Positions 7,490-15,849 of a DNA stretch of 64,000 nucleotides are shown here, piece by piece (position 1 is the stretch's first letter; each line of letters begins with the position of its first letter). Under the pieces are notes generated by a model. It saw only the letters and a program-made list of their open reading frames with translations, ran no database searches and was not told the origin of the DNA. This DNA comes from Pseudomonas helleri. GTDB taxonomy: Bacteria > Pseudomonadota > Gammaproteobacteria > Pseudomonadales > Pseudomonadaceae. The translations under genes and the position numbers were made by a program. Where the stretch lies: the NCBI RefSeq assembly GCF_001043025.1, contig NZ_JYLD01000006.1, positions 186,001 through 250,000 of the forward strand. The letters are read 5' to 3'.

Positions 7490-9580
7490 TTGAAGGCCTA
7501 TCCATCCCGCAAGCTGAGCCGTGGTTTCAGCGTTTTAACCTTGTCTACCCTGCTCGGCGCGTCCTGTGCGCTGGCTGAAGAGAGCGTGGTCAGCGAGAAG
7601 AAAACATCGCTGGTGTTCGAGCCGATTACCGTCACTGGCGAGAAACTTGAGCGTGAGTTAAAGAACACCGCCTCCTCGGTCACGGTCATCAGCGGTCGCG
7701 AAATCGACCAGCAAAAAACCGGTGACTCGACGGTTCATGAAGTGCTCCAGGGCGTACCCAACGTGATCTACACCGACACCGTGGGCGCTCCGGTCATTCG
7801 CGGGATGGACAGCCAGGGGCCGAACAACGGGCAGAACGTGTTCTGGGGCGGCACCGTGCCCCGCGCGACGATCAACCTCGACGGCCACTACCTGAATTAC
7901 AACGAGATGTTCTTTGGCGCGACGTCGGTCTGGGATCTGGACAGCATCGAAGTGTTCCGCGGGCCGCAAACCACCTCGCAAGGGGCCAACGCGATTGCCG
8001 GGGCGATCATCGTCAACACCAAAAACCCGACCTTCACCCCCGAGGCGCTGTACCAGGCCGAAATCGGCAACTACAACCACAAACGCACCTCGATTGCCCT
8101 CTCCGGCCCATTGATGGGCGAAGACCTGGCGGGCCGTCTGGCGGTGGATTACTCGGCCCGCGACACGTTTATTGACTACACCAGCCCCAACTTCCAGAAG
8201 GGCAAGACCGATCAGGACTTCAGCGCGCTGAACGCCCGCGCCAAATTGCTCTGGCTGCCCAGTTCGATCACCGGGCTGGAAGCCAAGCTGACACTGGTCC
8301 ATAACGACAGCAACCGCCCCAGCCAGGAAGCGGCCTCCGAGCCTTTCCACAAGCTCGACCACACCACCACGACCATGCCGTCGTGGGAGCAGACCACCAA
8401 CACCGGGATCCTCGATGTCAGCTATGACTTCGACAACGGCCTCAAACTGTTCAACCAGGCCCAGTACTCGCACTCCAGCGTCAAACGCTACACCGGCATT
8501 CGCGGCCAGGGCGACGCCGACGTCAAGCAGAACAACCTGTCCAACGAAACGCGCCTGACCTTTGGTGACCAGCACAGCGAATTCAGCGGCGTCGGCGGCG
8601 TGTATGTGGCCCGCACCAAATCCGATGAATCCCTGCTGCTGTCGGGGCTGTCGAGCTTTGATGACACCAAGGAAAACTACGGCGTCTTCGGTGAATTGAA
8701 TTACCGCCTGAACGACCGCTGGACCCTCAGCAGCGGCCTGCGTTATCAGGAAGACCGTATTGACCGACAGGGCACCTCGGTGCTCGCCCCCGGCCCGCTG
8801 GACTACCAGAAAACCTTCTCGGCGTTTCTACCCAAAGTGTCGCTGGCCTTTGCCGCCACCCCGGACTGGACCGTCGGCGCGATGGTCAGCCGTGGCTACA
8901 ACCCGGGCGGCATGTCGCTTAACCTGAGCACCCGCCAGTGGCAGGATTTCAAGGAAGAATCGGTGTGGAACTATGAACTGTTCACCCGCGCCAACCTGCT
9001 CAATGACCGGCTGATCCTCAGCGCCAACCTGTTCTACATGGACTTCAAGGACGCGCAGTACAACATCCCGGTGGTGATCTCGCCCGGCGTCGCCCAGTCG
9101 TACACCATCAATGCCGAAAAAGCCCATGGCTACGGGCTTGAGCTGGGTGCGGACTACCAAGTGCTGGACACCCTCAAACTGCGCGGCAGCGTTGGCACCT
9201 TGCGCACCCGCATCGACAAGATCTCTAGCAACGAATCGTATGAAGCCAATGAATTTGCCCGTTCCCCCGGCTACAGCCTGAGCTTTGGCCCGAGCTGGGA
9301 CATCACCGACAAAGCCAACCTGTCGGTGCAAGTGCGGCATTTCGACGGCTACTACTCCGACACCGCCAACACCAAGAGCCTGAGCATCGACTCGTACACC
9401 CTGACCGATGCGCGCATGAGTTATCGCTTCAGTGAAGCGGTCGAGCTCTATGGCTACGTGAAGAACGTCTTCGACGACCGCTCCGCTATTTACATGCAGC
9501 AAAACCGTGGCATCGGCGGCCTTGAAGCGAGCATGACCACACCCCGGATGTTCGGCATCGGGGTCAAGGGCGCGTTCTGA
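7490..9580 (+). CDS. TonB-dependent outer-membrane receptor (siderophore/chelate type)
   Basis: About 696 residues. A Sec signal peptide (SVLTLSTLLGASCALA) is followed by the TonB-box-like FEPITVTGEKLERELK, a plug domain with IEVFRGPQTTSQGANAIAGAIIVNT and a beta-barrel ending in MFGIGVKGAF with the terminal Phe. It transports a ligand across the outer membrane using TonB energy. I favour TTG 7490, which has TTGGAG six bases before it, over TTG 7478. No N-terminal signalling domain is present, so there is no cell-surface sigma control. The co-directional monooxygenase and FecCD-type ABC genes suggest an iron-siderophore or other metal-chelate ligand. Confidence 0.9.
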   Translation: MKAYPSRKLSRGFSVLTLSTLLGASCALAEESVVSEKKTSLVFEPITVTGEKLERELKNTASSVTVISGREIDQQKTGDSTVHEVLQGVPNVIYTDTVGAPVIRGMDSQGPNNGQNVFWGGTVPRATINLDGHYLNYNEMFFGATSVWDLDSIEVFRGPQTTSQGANAIAGAIIVNTKNPTFTPEALYQAEIGNYNHKRTSIALSGPLMGEDLAGRLAVDYSARDTFIDYTSPNFQKGKTDQDFSALNARAKLLWLPSSITGLEAKLTLVHNDSNRPSQEAASEPFHKLDHTTTTMPSWEQTTNTGILDVSYDFDNGLKLFNQAQYSHSSVKRYTGIRGQGDADVKQNNLSNETRLTFGDQHSEFSGVGGVYVARTKSDESLLLSGLSSFDDTKENYGVFGELNYRLNDRWTLSSGLRYQEDRIDRQGTSVLAPGPLDYQKTFSAFLPKVSLAFAATPDWTVGAMVSRGYNPGGMSLNLSTRQWQDFKEESVWNYELFTRANLLNDRLILSANLFYMDFKDAQYNIPVVISPGVAQSYTINAEKAHGYGLELGADYQVLDTLKLRGSVGTLRTRIDKISSNESYEANEFARSPGYSLSFGPSWDITDKANLSVQVRHFDGYYSDTANTKSLSIDSYTLTDARMSYRFSEAVELYGYVKNVFDDRSAIYMQQNRGIGGLEASMTTPRMFGIGVKGAF

Positions 9581-9593
9581 TCCCCCGCCCCTC

Positions 9594-9620
9594 TGTAGGA
9601 GCGAGCTTGTCTCGCGATCT
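9594..9620. repeat. single REP unit
   Basis: One arm of the TGTAGGAGCGAGCTTG repeat lies between the receptor and the monooxygenase gene, without the inverted partner seen at 36802, 51957 and 58237. It probably does not stop transcription, because the next gene in the same direction has no obvious promoter. Confidence 0.7.
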
Positions 9621-9647
9621 TTTTGTTTAGGTCACAAAGGTTTGATC

Positions 9648-10967
9648 ATGAGTCGCAAAAAACACCTGCATATCGGTCTGTCCCTGGCGCCCACCTGGTT
9701 GAGCGGCGACGGCTGGAGACGCGAAAACAGCAACATCGAAGGGATTTTCACCGCTGATTACGCCATTGACCTGGCCCGCCGCGCCGAAGCCGCACACCTG
9801 GACTTTGTGTTCCGCCCGGACGTCAGCAGCATGCCCACCGAAATGCTTGCCAGCGGCTCGGGCTTTGCCAGCCTCGATCCCACCGTGCTGCTGGCGGCTG
9901 TCGCCCGGGAAACCACGCATATCGGCCTGGTATCAACCGTCTCGACCACCTTTTTTCCGCCGTACGTGGTTGCCCGCCAGCTGCAATCGCTGAACTGGGT
10001 GAGCCGTGGCCGCGCGGGCTGGAACATCGTCACCGCGCTGCAAGGCCACGAAAATTTTGGCCTGGAACACATGCCCAGCGCCGAAGAGCGCTATGAGCGC
10101 GCCGCCGAATTCACCCAGGTGGTGCAGGCGCTGTGGGCCAGCTTCCCCAGTGAAGCCTTGGAGATAGACCGCGCCAGCGGCCGTTATGCGGACGTGGCCC
10201 AAGTCAATCCGATCAACCATGACGGCAAGCACCTCAAGGTCAAAGGCCCGCTCAATTTGCCCGCCTTCCCCGACACCCGCATCCCGCTGATTCAAGCCGG
10301 CGCGTCGGACTCCGGGCGCGATTTTGCGGCCTCGGTGGCCGACTTGGTGTTCGCCCCGACGCCCGACATAGAGGCCGCCCAAGACCTGCGCCGCGACCTG
10401 TCTGAACGTGCCCTGCGCCACGGTCGCAACCCGGCAGATATTCGTTTGTTGCCCGGCCTCAGCCTGTACCTGGCCGCCACCCGCGAAGAAGCCCGCGCCC
10501 TGTTTATGCAAACCCATGCCCGCCTCGACCGCACGCGCAAACTGGCGTCGATCAAAGACATGATCGGCCTCGACCTGAGTCACTGGGCAGCCGATCGCCT
10601 GGTAACCAGGGCCGACCTGCCTGAAGTACCACCCAGTGCCGGGAGCCGTACCCATAACAGCCTGCTGCGACGCCTGATCGAACGCGAATCGCTGACCATT
10701 GACCAACTGCTGCTGCGCCCGGAAGTGATTTCGGCGGCGCACTGGCAAGTGGTGGGCACCGTCGACGATGCCGTGGAGCAGATCCTTGAATGGGCCGACT
10801 CGGGTGCCATCGACGGCTTTATCGCGGCGCCGGGAGGGGCTGTCGAGTCCGTGCATTTATTTCTGCAGCAGGTGATGCCGCGTCTGGTACAAGCCGGGCG
10901 TTTCCGCGAGCAATACAGCGGCTCGACCTTTGCCCATCACCTCAACGAGCCATGCACCGATGATTAA
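9648..10967 (+). CDS. FMN-dependent monooxygenase, NtaA/SnaA/DszA family (LLM superfamily)
   Basis: About 439 residues of the luciferase-like TIM-barrel family. Characteristic stretches are HIGLSLAPTWLSG near the N-terminus, FVFRPDV, RETTHIGLVSTVSTTFFPPYVVARQLQSLNWVSRGRAGWNIVTA, and IPLIQAGASDSGRDFAA. Members use FMNH2 from a separate reductase to oxygenate substrates such as nitrilotriacetate, EDTA or dibenzothiophene sulfone. ATG 9648 (AAAGG seven bases upstream) is chosen over TTG 9642. Its position between an outer-membrane receptor and the binding protein suggests it acts on the imported chelator. No flavin reductase gene is nearby. It overlaps the next gene by 8 nt, implying translational coupling. 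Confidence 0.88.
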   Translation: MSRKKHLHIGLSLAPTWLSGDGWRRENSNIEGIFTADYAIDLARRAEAAHLDFVFRPDVSSMPTEMLASGSGFASLDPTVLLAAVARETTHIGLVSTVSTTFFPPYVVARQLQSLNWVSRGRAGWNIVTALQGHENFGLEHMPSAEERYERAAEFTQVVQALWASFPSEALEIDRASGRYADVAQVNPINHDGKHLKVKGPLNLPAFPDTRIPLIQAGASDSGRDFAASVADLVFAPTPDIEAAQDLRRDLSERALRHGRNPADIRLLPGLSLYLAATREEARALFMQTHARLDRTRKLASIKDMIGLDLSHWAADRLVTRADLPEVPPSAGSRTHNSLLRRLIERESLTIDQLLLRPEVISAAHWQVVGTVDDAVEQILEWADSGAIDGFIAAPGGAVESVHLFLQQVMPRLVQAGRFREQYSGSTFAHHLNEPCTDD

Positions 10968-11856
10968 ACTGCGCGCCCTGCCCTTGTTGTCGCTGGCGGC
11001 CTTGCTGCTGGCCAGTGTCGTCCACGCCGCCGACACACCCCGGCGCATCGTCTCGACCACTCCCAGCGTGACCGGCATCTTGCTGGCCATGAACGCGCCC
11101 TTGATCGCCACTGCCGCGACCACCCCCAGCCGGCTGTCTGACGCCAAGGGCTTTTTCACGCAATGGGCTGAGGTGGCCGACCAACGCGGGGTGCAGGTGC
11201 TGTACAGCAATTTGCTGTTCGACATCGAAGCGGTGATCGGCCAGGACCCGGACCTGCTGGTGCTGTCTGCCACCGGGGCCGACAGCGTGATTCAGCATCA
11301 GGGTGAGCTGCAAGCCCAGGGCATCAACACCACCGTGGTCAACTACTCGAACCAGAGCTGGCAGCAAATGGCAGTTGAACTGGGCAAGGTGACGGGCCTG
11401 GAACAGCAGGCACAGGACGCGATCAAGCGCTTCGACGACTACACCGCGCAGGTTGCCGCGACCCTGACACCGCCGGCCGAACCGGTAAGCGTGGTCGGCT
11501 ACAACATTGCCGGGAGTTACTCGGTCGGCCTGCCGAGCAGCCCGCAGGCGCGCCTGTTGTCGGCGCTGGGGTTCAAGGTCGCTGGCTTGCCCGAGGCGCT
11601 GGACGCGCAAGTGCGACGCAGCTCGGACGTGGGTTTTATCTCCCGTGAAAACCTGTCCAGAGCGATTGTCGGTGACAGCGTGTTTTTACTCGGCGGCAAT
11701 GACGCCGACGTGCAAGCGTTTCTCGCGGATCCGGTGCTGGCCAACCTGCCTGCGGTGATCCATAAACGGGTCTACCCGCTGGGAGTCAGCTCGTTTCGCA
11801 TCGACTACTACTCGGGGCGGCAAATGATCGACACCGTGGCACGGAGTTTTCACTGA
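10960..11856 (+). CDS. periplasmic binding protein of FecCD-type ABC importer
   Basis: A 298-residue protein with a Sec signal peptide (LRALPLLSLAALLLASVVHAA) and a PF01497-type fold: RRIVSTTPSVTGILLAMN, then DIEAVIGQDPDLLVLS, and a C-terminal SSFRIDYYSGRQMIDTVA. It should carry a ferric-siderophore or similar complex from the receptor to the permease. There is no lipobox, so it should be soluble. ATG 10960 gives a short overlap with the monooxygenase gene. The permease gene follows with no gap. Confidence 0.88.
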   Translation: MIKLRALPLLSLAALLLASVVHAADTPRRIVSTTPSVTGILLAMNAPLIATAATTPSRLSDAKGFFTQWAEVADQRGVQVLYSNLLFDIEAVIGQDPDLLVLSATGADSVIQHQGELQAQGINTTVVNYSNQSWQQMAVELGKVTGLEQQAQDAIKRFDDYTAQVAATLTPPAEPVSVVGYNIAGSYSVGLPSSPQARLLSALGFKVAGLPEALDAQVRRSSDVGFISRENLSRAIVGDSVFLLGGNDADVQAFLADPVLANLPAVIHKRVYPLGVSSFRIDYYSGRQMIDTVARSFH

Positions 11857-12900
11857 GTGAGGCCATTGTCTTTGCAATACACCGCACGCGGTGATGCCCG
11901 CCAACGCAAGCGTTACCGGGGGCTGATCGGCGGCGTTGCGTTGCTGTTGTTGATGAGTGTGCTGAGCTTGACGCTGGGCTCACGCTCGATTGATCTGGCG
12001 CAGGTGCTGGACGCGCTCAGGCATTACGACCGGCATAACGACTTGCACCTGATCGTGCGCGAAATGCGCGTGCCGCGCACGCTGGTGGCGATCCTCGCCG
12101 GGCTGGCCCTGGGCGTGGCGGGGGCGATCATGCAAGCCGTGACGCGCAACCCGCTGGCCGAACCGGGCCTGCTGGGGATCAACGCCGGTGCCGCGCTGGC
12201 GGTGATCATCGGCGCGGTGGCGTTCCAGGTGGTCACGCCACTGGCCTATGTCTGGTTTGCCTTTATCGGCGCCGGGCTGGCCGGGATAGCGGTGTTTATC
12301 ATCGGCCAGGCCCACTCCAGCGGGAACAACCCGGTGCGGCTGGTACTGGCCGGGGCCGGGTTGTCGATCATGCTGACCTCGATCACCGGGATCTTTATTC
12401 TCAATGCCCCCACCGAGGTGTTCGATCAGTTCCGCCATTGGGCTTCTGGATCACTTGAGCGCAGCGGGCTGGAGGCAGCCGTCGTCTTGGCCGTGGCGGT
12501 CAGCCTCGGCTGCGCGTTGGCCCTGCTGATTGTCAGCAACCTGAACATTTTGGCGTTGGGCAAGGACCTGGGCCTGGCACTCGGCGCCAGCCCGCGCTCG
12601 ACCTGGCTGCTGGCGTGCCTGGCGGTCATGCTGCTGGCCGGGGCAGCCACGGCCGGGGCCGGGCCGATTGCCTTTGTCGGGCTGGTGGCACCGCACATTG
12701 CCCGCTTGCTGGTGGGCCCGGATTATCGCTGGATCCTGCCCTACTCCGGGCTCTACGCGGCAATCCTGCTGCTGGGTGCCGACGTGCTGGGCCGGGTGGT
12801 GGTCGCCCCATCTGAAATCGCTGCCGGGATCGTCGCCCTGTTGCTAGGCGGGCCCTTCTTTATTGCTGTGGTGCGCAAGTACCGACTGAGCCAACTATGA
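11857..12900 (+). CDS. FecCD-family permease, first subunit
   Basis: A 347-residue inner-membrane protein of the BtuC/FecCD family with about nine to ten hydrophobic segments. Hallmarks are REMRVPRTLVAILAGLALGVAGAIMQ, NPLAEPGLLGINAGA and the coupling region GPIAFVGLVAPHIARLLVG. It pairs with the second permease and the ATPase at 5655. The start is taken as the GTG directly after the upstream stop; a TTG at 11872 with GAGG upstream is an alternative. It overlaps the next gene by ATGA. Confidence 0.88.
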   Translation: MRPLSLQYTARGDARQRKRYRGLIGGVALLLLMSVLSLTLGSRSIDLAQVLDALRHYDRHNDLHLIVREMRVPRTLVAILAGLALGVAGAIMQAVTRNPLAEPGLLGINAGAALAVIIGAVAFQVVTPLAYVWFAFIGAGLAGIAVFIIGQAHSSGNNPVRLVLAGAGLSIMLTSITGIFILNAPTEVFDQFRHWASGSLERSGLEAAVVLAVAVSLGCALALLIVSNLNILALGKDLGLALGASPRSTWLLACLAVMLLAGAATAGAGPIAFVGLVAPHIARLLVGPDYRWILPYSGLYAAILLLGADVLGRVVVAPSEIAAGIVALLLGGPFFIAVVRKYRLSQL

Positions 12901-13940
12901 AAAACAGCCTGCCCGCCGTGCTTCGTTTCGCACACTGCTCGTTTGTCTGGCGCCCACGGGCGGCGTTGATCGGCGCCGGATTACTGCTCTTGGGACTGCT
13001 GCTGGCTGTGCTGTTGCTGGGCATCGGCACCTTGCACCTGAGCCCCGGCGAAGTGCTCGCCAGCCTGTTCGGCCTGGGTGACAACCCGACGGCCGAGCGG
13101 ATCATTCAGCGGGTGCGTTTGCCCCGCGTGCTCACCGCCGTGTTTGTCGGCGCCGCGTTGGGCATGGCCGGGTCGGTGTTTCAGTCGATCTCGCGCAATG
13201 CGCTGGGCTCGCCGGACATCATTGGCTTTACCACCGGCGCAGCCAGTGGCGCCATTGTGCAAATCATCCTGTTCAATGCCGGGCCGTTGGGCACCTCGCT
13301 GGCGGCCGTGCTCTCAGGCGTCTGCACAGCCGCCGTGGTGTTTGTCCTGTCGCTGAAAGGCCGCACCACCGGCGGCTATCGTCTGGTGCTGGTGGGGATT
13401 GGCGTCGGCGCCATGCTCACCGGCCTCAACACTGTCTTGCTGGTGACCGGCGACCTCGATCAGGCCATGACCGCGCAACTGTGGTTGTCGGGTTCGCTGA
13501 ACACCCGCACCTGGTCCCACGTGGTGCCGGCTGCAATAGGCTTTGTGCTGATCGTGCCGATTGCGATCTACCATGCGCGGCAATTGAATATTCTCGAGAT
13601 GGGTGACGACACCGCTTGCCAACTGGGCGTCCCGGTTGAGCGCTCGCGACTGGTGATGGTCATGGCCGCCGTGGGTTTGACCTCGATCGCCACGGCGGCG
13701 GCCGGGCCGATCAGCTTTATCGCCCTGGCAGCGCCGCAACTGGCCAGACGCCTGACCGGCTCACCGGACATTCCGCTGGTGTCCGGCGCCATTATGGGCG
13801 CCCTGCTGTTACTCAGCGCCGATCTGGTGAGCCAGCGCTTCCCGCTGAACCTCAACCTGCCCATCGGCCTGACCACCGGGCTATTGGGCGGGTTTTACCT
13901 GCTGTGGCTACTGACCCGAAGTCGCAAGCCAATCGGCTAA
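12897..13940 (+). CDS. FecCD-family permease, second subunit
   Basis: A 347-residue membrane protein of the same family, with RVRLPRVLTAVFVGAALGMAGSVFQ, RNALGSPDIIGFTTGA and AAGPISFIALAAPQLARRLTG. It forms the heterodimeric channel of the importer with the preceding permease. The start overlaps the upstream stop (ATGA), so the two are translationally coupled. A REP inverted pair 29 nt downstream closes the operon. Confidence 0.88.
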   Translation: MKNSLPAVLRFAHCSFVWRPRAALIGAGLLLLGLLLAVLLLGIGTLHLSPGEVLASLFGLGDNPTAERIIQRVRLPRVLTAVFVGAALGMAGSVFQSISRNALGSPDIIGFTTGAASGAIVQIILFNAGPLGTSLAAVLSGVCTAAVVFVLSLKGRTTGGYRLVLVGIGVGAMLTGLNTVLLVTGDLDQAMTAQLWLSGSLNTRTWSHVVPAAIGFVLIVPIAIYHARQLNILEMGDDTACQLGVPVERSRLVMVMAAVGLTSIATAAAGPISFIALAAPQLARRLTGSPDIPLVSGAIMGALLLLSADLVSQRFPLNLNLPIGLTTGLLGGFYLLWLLTRSRKPIG

Positions 13941-13968
13941 CCCTCTGTTGGAATTAACGCTAGTCAAG

Positions 13969-14069
13969 TGTGGGAGCGGGCTTGCTCGCGATGGCCTTCA
14001 GAGCCCCCCATTGAGTCGGTCAGTACGCGTCATCGTTAACGACCATCGCGAGCAAGCCCGCTCCCACAG
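13969..14069. repeat. REP inverted pair (GTGGGAGCGGGCTTGCTCG type)
   Basis: Two inverted 26-nt arms, 13969-13994 and 14044-14069, identical as reverse complements and separated by about 49 nt. It lies in the 293-nt gap between the permease and the RpiR gene and probably ends the uptake operon. The same arm type recurs at 63753-63839. Confidence 0.85.
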
Positions 14070-14162
14070 AGCCTGAATGGCTTAAGTGAGCGGCATTCCC
14101 ACGCCAAAAATTAATTCCTCTGCAATCCGCAGAAAAGCCGTTGTGTCCGCTCGAAGACTGAT

Positions 14163-14207
14163 GTTATGTTGATAACACAAAGAGTGAAAATGACACTCAC
14201 ATAACAC
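14163..14207. promoter_or_regulatory. inverted repeats upstream of the RpiR gene, candidate operators
   Basis: Three short symmetric elements lie in 45 nt: GTTAT-gttg-ATAAC (14163-14176), GAGTG-N7-CACTC (14182-14198) and another ATAACAC (14201-14207). They sit 27 nt or more before the start of the regulator gene. Position suggests autoregulation or effector-controlled binding by RpiR; which repeat is used cannot be told. Confidence 0.35.
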
Positions 14208-14233
14208 TCATCTGTCGGCGCGCGTTGATCTTT

Positions 14234-15088
14234 ATGGAAAAAAACAATTTTTTTCAGTTGCTGGAAAACGAGTTTTCCAGCATGACGCCGACCGGCAAGC
14301 GCATTGCCAGTTACTTGCTCGGCAACCCGCAACAACTCCCTTTCGAGTCCGCGGACAGCATTGCGCTGCAAGCCTCAACCACCGGAATTTCGGTCGGGCG
14401 GTTCTTGCGCTCGTTGGGTTATCAGAACCTCGACGACGTCAAACAGAGCTTGCGCGGTGAAGTGCCTGCGTCCTGGTTGATCACCGACCGGATTGCAGCC
14501 TTTCGCGCTGAAAGCAACGGCGGTGACGCGCTCGACCGTTCGATGCAACGTGAAATCGAAGCGATCCAGTACGTCTATGAAGTGGCGCGCAGCGAAGCCT
14601 TTGCCCAGATCGTCAAACGCATCCACGAAGCCGATGCCGTGTTTATTATCGGCATCCAGTCCACCCGCGGGATTCTCACGGCCTTTCACAGCCACCTTGA
14701 GTACATCCGCCCCAAGGTTTACTACGTGGACGGCCTGTCTGGCATTTATGCCGAAACCTTGAACTCAGGCTTCGACAACCCCTACGCGATCATTGCCGAC
14801 TTTCGCGCGTATTCCAGCGTGACCCAGACCTTCTGCCAGGCGGCCCTGGAAAACTCATTGCCGCTGGCCCTGATTACCGACCTGCAATGCCCGTGGGCCC
14901 GTGACTACGCGCTGGATCTGTTGCAGATCAAAACCGATGTTGGCCAATTCTGGGATTCCCCGGCGCCACTGGCATGCCTGTTGAATCTCATGGTTTCAGC
15001 TGTTGCGCAGCAATATGGCGAGCATCTGGACGAACGTTTGGCCAAGAACCGTCAACTGCAAAAAGCCTTCGGCCAGTTCGAAGGTTAA
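14234..15088 (+). CDS. RpiR/MurR-family regulator with SIS domain
   Basis: About 284 residues. The N-terminal helix-turn-helix runs from NFFQLLENEFSSMTPTGKRIASYLL to VGRFLRSLGYQNLDDVKQSL. A C-terminal sugar-isomerase (SIS) domain follows, with AVFIIGIQSTRGILTAFHSHL. These regulators usually sense phosphosugars or cell-wall sugars. ATG 14234 is preferred to TTG 14225 because the family starts near MEKNNFFQ; no strong Shine-Dalgarno is present. The dipeptidase gene begins 37 nt downstream in the same direction, so it probably regulates the Ddp operon, fitting a cell-wall recycling theme. Confidence 0.85.
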   Translation: MEKNNFFQLLENEFSSMTPTGKRIASYLLGNPQQLPFESADSIALQASTTGISVGRFLRSLGYQNLDDVKQSLRGEVPASWLITDRIAAFRAESNGGDALDRSMQREIEAIQYVYEVARSEAFAQIVKRIHEADAVFIIGIQSTRGILTAFHSHLEYIRPKVYYVDGLSGIYAETLNSGFDNPYAIIADFRAYSSVTQTFCQAALENSLPLALITDLQCPWARDYALDLLQIKTDVGQFWDSPAPLACLLNLMVSAVAQQYGEHLDERLAKNRQLQKAFGQFEG

Positions 15089-15125
15089 GCGCAGTGCCCC
15101 AACCGATTTCACCAGGAGTGAGTGT

Positions 15126-15677
15126 GTGAATCAGAGCGTTACCAGTCCCAGCCCACTGATTGAGATTGATGCCCGGCAGTTTCAGGTGCAGATCAACATG
15201 ATCTACGCCACTGCCGACAATCTGGCCGGCAAAGTGATCTACCCGACAACCCGTTGCCTGCTGCATCGCGATGCCGCCGCCTGCCTGCGCAAAGCCAGCG
15301 AACTGGCGCGACTGGCCGGTTACAGCCTGCTGATTTATGACGCCTACCGGCCGCCTGCTGCGCAGTTCCTGTTGTGGGAAGCCTTGCCCAACGGCGACTA
15401 CGTGCGCGATCCGCATCTGGGCTCACACCACAGTCGTGGTGTCGCGGTTGACCTGACACTGGTGGACGGCGACGGCGTAGCGCTCGATATGGGCACGGGT
15501 TTCGACACCATGGAAGAACCCTCGCACCAGTTCTACCCACACTTGCCCGTGCAGGTGCAACGCAATCGCTTGCTGCTGTTAGGGGTGATGCTCGGAGCCG
15601 GCTTCCAGCCGATCGCCAGTGAATGGTGGCATTACGAATTACCCAACGCCGACGACTACCCGTTGATCCACGAGTAA
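15126..15677 (+). CDS. ddpX: D-alanyl-D-alanine dipeptidase (VanX/DdpX family)
   Basis: A 183-residue zinc dipeptidase that splits D-Ala-D-Ala. Zinc ligands are His102 and Asp109 in SHHSRGVAVD (the SxHxxGxAxD motif) and His169 in EWWHYE. Glu166 is the likely general base and Arg75 (DAYRP) the conserved arginine. Length matches DdpX and VanX. No signal peptide is seen, so it should be cytosolic, acting on imported dipeptide. GTG 15126 has AGGAG seven bases upstream and gives the family N-terminus. No vanA or vanH partner is present, so this is dipeptide use, not vancomycin resistance. Confidence 0.9.
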   Translation: MNQSVTSPSPLIEIDARQFQVQINMIYATADNLAGKVIYPTTRCLLHRDAAACLRKASELARLAGYSLLIYDAYRPPAAQFLLWEALPNGDYVRDPHLGSHHSRGVAVDLTLVDGDGVALDMGTGFDTMEEPSHQFYPHLPVQVQRNRLLLLGVMLGAGFQPIASEWWHYELPNADDYPLIHE

Positions 15678-15849
15678 CACCTGTTTGAGCCGTAAAGGTC
15701 GATGAAACCACAGAGTTTCAGGGCCAACGCACTGCCAGAAAAGAACAACAAAAACGCTGCAAACATGCTTCAACTGCTACTGCCCGGTTATAGATTCCAA
15801 AAAAAAACCTGACCCACTTCCAGACATCGAATGTTGAAGGAAACCGGCA

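Noticed and set aside
13969..14069. CRISPR-like repeat or tRNA
   Set aside because: It is a single inverted REP pair without direct-repeat/spacer periodicity; no cloverleaf or cas gene is present in the window.
15126..15677. VanX-type vancomycin resistance gene
   Set aside because: No vanH or vanA ligase is adjacent; the dipeptide ABC genes follow in ddp order, which indicates nutrient scavenging.
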